From the NCBI GenBank assembly GCA_028277765.1, contig JANQFQ010000006.1:1-64000 (forward strand): 64,000 bases of DNA. Reading direction: 5' to 3'. Below the pieces are notes generated by a model, which had not been told where the DNA came from, made no database searches, and saw nothing but the letters and a program-made list of their open reading frames with translations. How positions within the stretch are numbered: position 1 is the first letter of the stretch; the number at the start of each line of letters is the position of its first letter. This document shows, piece by piece, positions 57,590 through 64,000 of this stretch. A program made the translations under genes and the position numbers. The DNA comes from Desulfobacterales bacterium (lineage in GTDB: Bacteria; Desulfobacterota; Desulfobacteria; Desulfobacterales; SURF-7).

Positions 57590-59683
57590 ATGACAGCCAT
57601 ACCTACTATTAAAAATGGTTCTCTACCGTTTGCTCATCAGAATGATCAGAAAGTTAAATCTTTAACTGACGCAAAAACTCAAACCAGCAGTCCGAAAGCA
57701 GAGAAAAAAGTTTCCCCAAAATCCCTTATCAATAAATTAAATTATATTAATTTTAAAAATGAGAGCGTTTCACTCAACTTTATACATAAAAAATATAATA
57801 ATATATTATCATTGCACGCAAAACCGCAGCCCTGTGTTGACGATAGACTTGAATGCTGCTGGACGGATGTAAAAGAAGCAGATACGGCTATCTCAAGCTA
57901 CAGATTAAAAAACATGACCATCACTGACGGCCGAAGATTGATCACTGTTCAATGCCAGCTGATCAGTTCAAGCAGCCATAGGGTATTGCTTAGGCTTTTA
58001 AGTGCCGAAACCGGTGTAAATGAGAGGGAAGCTGAAAGATATTCATGTGAAAATCTAAAAACCCAGATGATTCAATACAGTGCTGTTTTTTCCGGAAAAA
58101 TCGTAGATTTCAGCGCTCAGGCGTTTAACGTAGAAATAGAAACAGTCCCCCCGCAAACGGTCAAATGGATTGATCCAAAATTGCCGGTGAATATTATTTT
58201 TACAAATGATAATGGCGTTATTTATTCAGGCTCATGCAGAATTATCAGGTACAACACAAATGATAACCTTGCGCAATATATTCTTAAACCCTTAGAAAAA
58301 AATATCCAAAGGTATCAACCAAGTAAATACCGAAGCAAAAGACTTCATCTCGTTCCTTCGCCGGATATCATGTTTGAACATCCATTAACCGGAAAGAAAA
58401 TTATTTTAAAAGTCATGGATATTTCCGGCTCTGGTTTTGCCGTTCTGGAAAATGAAAAAAAACCGGCACTCATGGCCGGCATGATTATCCCTGAACTGGA
58501 AATAATTTTTGCCAGCAGCCTTAAACTAAAATGCAAGGCACAGGTAATTTATCAAAAAAGGATAGAAGAAGAGAATACAACCTATAGCAAATGCGGCATT
58601 GCTATATTAGACATGACGCCGGAAGATCATGTAAGGCTACTGAACGTTCTACACCAGGCTGAAGACAGCCACACCTATGTTTGCAATACTATTGACAATG
58701 AAGAACTATGGGATTTCTTTTTTGAAACAGGTTTTATCTATCCCACAAAATATTCGTTCTTTCATGAACATAAAGACAAAATTAAACACACATATGAAAA
58801 ACTGTACAACAACAACCCGCAAATAGCCAGGCACTTTATTTACCAGGAAAAAGGGAGTGTTCTGGGCCATATGTCGATGTTAAGGTTTTATGAAAACACA
58901 TGGTTAATTCATCATCATGCCAGCAGAGCAGCGAAATTAAAGGCCGGACTTGCTGTGCTCCGCCAGACCGGCCGCCTGGCTCATGACTCACATAGGTTAG
59001 AAGCCATGCATATGGATTATCTGATGTGTTATTACCGACCGGACAATAAATTCCCCCATCGTGTCTTTGGCGGCGTGAAAAAAAGCATCGCCGATAAAAA
59101 GAAATGTTCAATTGATCCATTTTTATACTTCCATTTTAATCCTTCAGCTCCTGAAAGCGGTCTCCGGGAAGCAACTGGCCCTTGGGAAATTGCCGAACTA
59201 TTGCCAAATGACTATATAGAGGTTGAAAGCTTCTATGAGAATGAATCAAACGGCCTTATGCTGAAAGCATTAGACATTGACCCAAACAATAAAGATAACG
59301 GTAGTTTAGCGAAGGAATATCAAAAAGTTGGTTTAAAAAAAGAAAAACACGTTTTTTCCATAAAAAAAGATGGTGAGCTCAAAGCTGTTGTGATAATTAA
59401 CATATCAGATATTGGCATTAATATGTCTGGCTTAACAAATTGCATTAAAATTATTGTTCTTGATCATGATGACCTGCCAGTGGATATTGTACAGGGTGCA
59501 ATCAAACAACTATCATTACAATTTAGTATTGCAGATATCCCTATACTGTTATATCCTACATGTTACGCTGAAAAGCATTCTTTTAACTATGAAAAGATAT
59601 ATAACATGTGGGTTTTAGATCCTAATTTCCTCGATCCATATTTCAAATACGTTAATCGACTGCTCAGATTCGGCAGAAAGTAA
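57590..59683 (+). CDS. PilZ-domain protein with C-terminal acyltransferase-like region
   Basis: PilZ motif YRSKRL...DISGSGFAV; second PilZ-like region near ERYSCENLK...IVDFSAQAFNVEI. Confidence 0.65.
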   Translation: MTAIPTIKNGSLPFAHQNDQKVKSLTDAKTQTSSPKAEKKVSPKSLINKLNYINFKNESVSLNFIHKKYNNILSLHAKPQPCVDDRLECCWTDVKEADTAISSYRLKNMTITDGRRLITVQCQLISSSSHRVLLRLLSAETGVNEREAERYSCENLKTQMIQYSAVFSGKIVDFSAQAFNVEIETVPPQTVKWIDPKLPVNIIFTNDNGVIYSGSCRIIRYNTNDNLAQYILKPLEKNIQRYQPSKYRSKRLHLVPSPDIMFEHPLTGKKIILKVMDISGSGFAVLENEKKPALMAGMIIPELEIIFASSLKLKCKAQVIYQKRIEEENTTYSKCGIAILDMTPEDHVRLLNVLHQAEDSHTYVCNTIDNEELWDFFFETGFIYPTKYSFFHEHKDKIKHTYEKLYNNNPQIARHFIYQEKGSVLGHMSMLRFYENTWLIHHHASRAAKLKAGLAVLRQTGRLAHDSHRLEAMHMDYLMCYYRPDNKFPHRVFGGVKKSIADKKKCSIDPFLYFHFNPSAPESGLREATGPWEIAELLPNDYIEVESFYENESNGLMLKALDIDPNNKDNGSLAKEYQKVGLKKEKHVFSIKKDGELKAVVIINISDIGINMSGLTNCIKIIVLDHDDLPVDIVQGAIKQLSLQFSIADIPILLYPTCYAEKHSFNYEKIYNMWVLDPNFLDPYFKYVNRLLRFGRK

Positions 59684-59823
59684 ATCCCAACACAGCAGCA
59701 AAAGATTAGGTTCAGTTTTATGAACATTGTTTTCTGTCTATTTATAGTTTAAGATGCAAACGTCGTGTGTTATCAAAGCATGAAACATGTTGCACGATTT
59801 ATTATGATGTTATTAATAAAAAA

Positions 59824-61182
59824 ATGAAAAAGTTGATTTTAATAAATCCGGTTAGCCATAGAAGCGGTTATATGTTAAGCCGAATATCGAGATTTCAGCC
59901 CTTAAATCTTGCATATGTCGCAGCGGTAACACCATCAAATTGGGATATTAAAATTATTGATGAAAATTTTGAAGAATTTTCTTTTGAAAAAGCTGATCTC
60001 GTTGGAATAACAGCATTCTCTAGTAATATAAATCGAGCATATGAAATCGCAAGGATATATAGAGAAAATAATATTAAAGTTGTTCTAGGAGGAATCCATG
60101 CATCGATGAATAAAGAGGAAGCATTAAAATATGTAGATTCCGTAGTTGTTGGCGAAGTCGAAAATGTTTGGGAACAAGTTCTTAGTGACTTTGAAAATAA
60201 TAGATTGTCTTCAACATATACTGGGCCACAAATCGATTTAGACACATTTAAAATACAACCACGTCGTAAACTCTTACATCCTGATTATTTTTGGCAGTCA
60301 GTACAAACTTCTCGTGGGTGTCCATTTAACTGCAATTTTTGTTCTGTAACTAAATATATGGGAAATGAATACAGACAAAGAAGTGTGTCTGATATTCTCG
60401 ATGAAATTCAAAACATTGATGGCAATTACATAACCTTTGTAGATGACAATTTGGTCGGTTATAGTGAGAAAAGCAGAAATAGAGCCAAAACTTTATTTAA
60501 AAATATGATTAAAAAAAAATTAAAAAAAAAATGGTGGATGCAAACGTCAATAAATGCTGCCGATGATGAAGAGGTTGTTAAGCTCGCTGCTAAAGCAGGA
60601 TGTATGTTTGTGTTTATTGGTTTTGAAACAATAGAGCAGCAGACTTTGAAAGATATGCACAAAGGCGTAAATCTTAAAACAGGTGTTGAAAATTATAAAA
60701 ACATTGTAAAAATCTTTCATAAATATGGGATCGGCGTTTTAGGTGCTTTTATTATTGGCAATGACTTTGAATCGCCAAAATATTATAAACAACTAGCTGA
60801 CTTTTTAATTCAATCCTCAATCGACATTTTTCAAATTAGCATTTTAACGCCTTTACCTGGTACTGAATTAATGAGAAAACTTCAAAAAAAAGATCGTTTG
60901 CTCTATCAAGATTTTCCGAAGGACTGGGATAGGTATCGTTTTTCCTATCTTGTCCATAATCCAAATGGTATAAATCATGATGATGTTTATACAGGTGATA
61001 ATTATTTAAAAATACGTTTGTATTCTTTTCCTGTTTTTTATTATAGGATGATAAAGTCACTGTTACAAATTAGAAATCCTTATAATTTTTACGTGGTATA
61101 TAAATTGAATAAAGCATTGAAAACTAGCTGGCAAAACTCACATTATTATTCAAAATACCCACATAAATTTTTAAAATCATAA
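59824..61182 (+). CDS. B12-binding-type radical SAM protein
   Basis: GCPFNCNFCSV (CxxxCxxC); N-terminal fold GITAFSSNINRAYEIARIYRENNIKVVLGGIHAS; likely start MKKLILINP. Confidence 0.88.
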   Translation: MKKLILINPVSHRSGYMLSRISRFQPLNLAYVAAVTPSNWDIKIIDENFEEFSFEKADLVGITAFSSNINRAYEIARIYRENNIKVVLGGIHASMNKEEALKYVDSVVVGEVENVWEQVLSDFENNRLSSTYTGPQIDLDTFKIQPRRKLLHPDYFWQSVQTSRGCPFNCNFCSVTKYMGNEYRQRSVSDILDEIQNIDGNYITFVDDNLVGYSEKSRNRAKTLFKNMIKKKLKKKWWMQTSINAADDEEVVKLAAKAGCMFVFIGFETIEQQTLKDMHKGVNLKTGVENYKNIVKIFHKYGIGVLGAFIIGNDFESPKYYKQLADFLIQSSIDIFQISILTPLPGTELMRKLQKKDRLLYQDFPKDWDRYRFSYLVHNPNGINHDDVYTGDNYLKIRLYSFPVFYYRMIKSLLQIRNPYNFYVVYKLNKALKTSWQNSHYYSKYPHKFLKS

Positions 61183-61210
61183 TACTTAATATCTTCTAAA
61201 TGGATCTTAT

Positions 61211-62020
61211 ATGTTGAAATCAGATTATTTTATGGAAAATAAAGATGAAAGTATTCGTCTAGATATCAAAACAGATACAAGTGTTATCAAGCAAATAGGA
61301 TCATGGGCAGGTATTCGACCAGGTATGAGAGTAGCTGATTTAGGATGTGGCTCCGGGAAAACAGCATTTGCTTTAAGCCAGCTTGTTCAACCTGATGGGG
61401 AAGTAATAGGAATAGATTTTTCGCAAGATCGAATCGACTTTGCAAAATCACATTATAACTATTCCAATGTGGATTTTATATGTGCAGATATCAGAAAACC
61501 AATGACTGAGTTTGGCTATTTTGATTGTATCTGGATTCGTTTTGTATTAGAATATTATCGGTCATCAAGTTTTAGTATTGTAAAAAATATTGCAAACATT
61601 TTAAAATCCGACGGTATAATGTGCTTACTTGATCTTGACCATAATTGTCTCAGTCATTTTGGTCTTCCCAAAAAGCTTGAACAAACAATTGAAAAAGCAA
61701 TGCATCTGTTAGAAACGAATTTAGATTTTGATCCATATGTGGGGCGAAAATTATATTCTTACCTTTATGATTTAAACTATCATGATATTGATGTTTATCT
61801 TATTCCTCATCACTTAATATTTGGAGAATTAAAAGATAAAGATGAATTTAACTGGTCAAAAAAAGTGGAACTGGCTGCTAAAAGATCAGGATACAGCTTT
61901 GATGAATACGATGGCGGATATAATGAATTTGTTGAAGAATTTAAAAACGCTTTTAATGACCCGAGGCGATTTAGTTATACCCCTTTAATCTGCTGTAAAG
62001 GCAAAAAACCAAATATTTAA
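61211..62020 (+). CDS. Class I SAM-dependent methyltransferase
   Basis: MRVADLGCGSGKTAFALSQLV...GEVIGIDFSQDRIDFA. Confidence 0.9.
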   Translation: MLKSDYFMENKDESIRLDIKTDTSVIKQIGSWAGIRPGMRVADLGCGSGKTAFALSQLVQPDGEVIGIDFSQDRIDFAKSHYNYSNVDFICADIRKPMTEFGYFDCIWIRFVLEYYRSSSFSIVKNIANILKSDGIMCLLDLDHNCLSHFGLPKKLEQTIEKAMHLLETNLDFDPYVGRKLYSYLYDLNYHDIDVYLIPHHLIFGELKDKDEFNWSKKVELAAKRSGYSFDEYDGGYNEFVEEFKNAFNDPRRFSYTPLICCKGKKPNI

Positions 62021-62039
62021 ATATTAATGGAATGATCTA

Positions 62040-64000
62040 ATGGATAAACAAGTCCCTCTATATAATAGTAGAATTCCTCGTATGTATCTTGAATATATAG
62101 AAAAACAGTATCCTCATCTTAGCTTGGCAGACATACTAAATCGTGCTAACATTACTGAATATGAAGTAAATGATCATGGGCATTGGTTTACCCAAGATGA
62201 GATTAACAATTTTCATGAAATACTGGATGATATAACAAAAAACCCAAATTTATCTAGAGAAGTCGGCAGATATTATTCTTCAGCTAGCGGGATGGGTGCA
62301 GCCAGACAATATTTATTAGGACTTATGACTGTCGCAGGTGCATATCAATTATTAGGTAAAGCATATACTCATTTTAGCAAAAGCCCAATAGTAGAAACAA
62401 AAAAAATTGCTGACAATAAAGTTGAAGTCATTGTAACATTAAAAGATAATGTTAAAGAGCAACCTTTCCAGTGTGAAAATCGCATGGGAGCATTTGAAAC
62501 ACTCGCAAGATTTTTTACCAATAAATACGCAAAGATTGAACATCCTACTTGCTACCATAAAGGTAATGAAGGCTGTCGATATATTATAACATGGGATAAA
62601 AACTTCTCTTATCAATGGAAACGAATTCGTAATTACACATTTTTATTTTGTGTGCCTATTGTCTTATCTTCTTTACTTTTTGTATCAATTTCTACATGGC
62701 TAAATATCCTGTTTATTACAGTTGTATTTATCTTATCCATTTCATCGATAGCTGATTATCATGCAAAAAAGGAATTGTCGAATATCCTTGAAAGTCAAGG
62801 TGATATGGCAAGTGAACTAATAGATCAAATTAATATAAGTCATGATCAGGCAGAATTAATACACAAAATTGGTCAAGCTATATCCCTAATTATAGACATT
62901 GATAAATTAGTAGAAACAATTGCGAACGCGCTGGAAGAACATCTTGATTTTGACCGCGGTGTAATTATGCTGGCTAATAAGGAAAAAACTCGCCTTATTT
63001 ATGCTGATGGTTATGGGCATTCCAAAGGACAGGAAAGAATTTTACAGAACACAGCATTCCATTTGGACAAGAAAAAATCCCGCGGTATTTTCGTACGGAC
63101 ATTTAAGAAAAAAGAACCAATTTTACTGGATGATGTTGTGGAAATTCAGAAAAGTCTTTCCAAACGAAGTTTAATGTTTGCAGAAAAGATGGATGTTCAA
63201 TCGCTTATTTGCGTGCCGATTATTTATGAAAACAAAGCATTAGGCATAATTGCCGTTGATAATGTAAAGAGTAAACGGAAGCTCACAAAAAGTGATATGA
63301 ATCTTTTACTGGGTATTGCTGCGCAAACAGCCACTAGTATAAACAATGCTATTTCCTTTAAAAAACTTCATGAAAGCGAAGAACGTTTCAGGGCCATTTT
63401 TGAATCATCAACAGACTCAATTTTTGTCTGGGACCGGAATTATACTTATATTTATGCTAACAAAGCGAGCCTCCGGCAATTAAACAAAAGCCGTGAAGAA
63501 GTGATCGGCAAAAACCTACTGGATGTACTTGGTTATATCCCTGAGTTAATGGACACATGGAAAACACGGATTGATCAGGTGTTTGAAACTGGTGAGCCAA
63601 TAAAGATGGAAGACACCCGATCCTATAAGGATAGAATTATTTACAGCGAATCCGAGGTTTCTCCGATTAAGGATTCCACAGGGTATGTGTTCGCGGTTGG
63701 GTTTGTATATCGTGACATCACTGAACGGAAGCGGGCAAAAGAAGAAAAGGAGATGCTTCAGGAACAGCTTCGGCAGGCACAGAAGATGGAGGCCATAGGG
63801 ACACTAGCAGGAGGAATCGCGCATGATTTTAACAATATTCTTTTCCCGATTATCGGATATTCTGAGATGATTCTGGAAGACCTGCCCGAGGAGAGCGTTC
63901 TCGAAGAAGATATGTCAGAAATATATAAAGCAGGTATGCGTGCAAAAGACCTTGTTCAGCAGATACTGACTTTCAGTCATAAACATGATAATCAACAGAT
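62040..64000 (+). CDS. Sensor histidine kinase, 3'-truncated by window edge (V4R-like N-term, 2 TM, GAF, PAS, HisKA)
   Basis: Open frame from ATG 62040 to the edge; GAF MDVQSLICVPIIYENKALGIIAVDN, PAS, GGIAHDFNNILFPIIGYSEMIL; absent from ORF track because it has no stop. Confidence 0.85.
   Translation, partial: MDKQVPLYNSRIPRMYLEYIEKQYPHLSLADILNRANITEYEVNDHGHWFTQDEINNFHEILDDITKNPNLSREVGRYYSSASGMGAARQYLLGLMTVAGAYQLLGKAYTHFSKSPIVETKKIADNKVEVIVTLKDNVKEQPFQCENRMGAFETLARFFTNKYAKIEHPTCYHKGNEGCRYIITWDKNFSYQWKRIRNYTFLFCVPIVLSSLLFVSISTWLNILFITVVFILSISSIADYHAKKELSNILESQGDMASELIDQINISHDQAELIHKIGQAISLIIDIDKLVETIANALEEHLDFDRGVIMLANKEKTRLIYADGYGHSKGQERILQNTAFHLDKKKSRGIFVRTFKKKEPILLDDVVEIQKSLSKRSLMFAEKMDVQSLICVPIIYENKALGIIAVDNVKSKRKLTKSDMNLLLGIAAQTATSINNAISFKKLHESEERFRAIFESSTDSIFVWDRNYTYIYANKASLRQLNKSREEVIGKNLLDVLGYIPELMDTWKTRIDQVFETGEPIKMEDTRSYKDRIIYSESEVSPIKDSTGYVFAVGFVYRDITERKRAKEEKEMLQEQLRQAQKMEAIGTLAGGIAHDFNNILFPIIGYSEMILEDLPEESVLEEDMSEIYKAGMRAKDLVQQILTFSHKHDNQQ

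Noticed and set aside
1-64000. tRNA, rRNA, integrase or prophage signals
   Set aside because: None recognised by eye on either strand; a tRNAscan/barrnap/VirSorter run would be needed to exclude them formally

Overview
The window looks like a chromosomal segment of a sulfate-reducer-like Desulfobacterota (deltaproteobacterium); the taxonomy is inferred from gene content only. It is dense in signal transduction: four sigma54 activators, at least seven histidine kinases (one cut by the right edge), several receivers and two MCPs. It is also dense in anaerobic redox genes: an Hmc-type transmembrane complex with a 16-haem cytochrome, CO dehydrogenase CooS, HdrD-like, HdrBC and SdhAB-like proteins, NifX/MinD/CGGC Fe-S proteins, and a cysteine-rich GcvH-like protein. 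The most interesting structure is non-coding. (i) A 38-bp element, GTTAATGTGTTAAA-N9-TTAACA-R-GTGTTAAA, occurs twice, each time about 85 bp upstream of a perfect -24/-12 (sigma54) promoter; one promoter drives the hmc operon and the other an Rrf1-like receiver. This suggests a small regulon run by the neighbouring activator at 43136-44530. (ii) A roughly 91-nt three-way-junction RNA candidate lies upstream of the MinD-ATPase operon (31975-32065, minus strand) and has a mutually exclusive alternative hairpin. (iii) A T9 tract fuses a NifX-family gene to a Gly-rich ORF that has its own strong SD; losing one T would end the first gene exactly at that SD. (iv) A sigma54 activator carries an N-terminal ArsC/LMW-phosphatase-like domain that has lost its catalytic Cys. 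Other points are an hmcD ORF (41 aa) missed by the ORF track, a truncated RAYT transposase containing tandem copies of a palindromic repeat, and two MITE-like inverted repeats. No tRNA, rRNA or CRISPR array was recognised. All calls come from reading the sequence; no searches were run.
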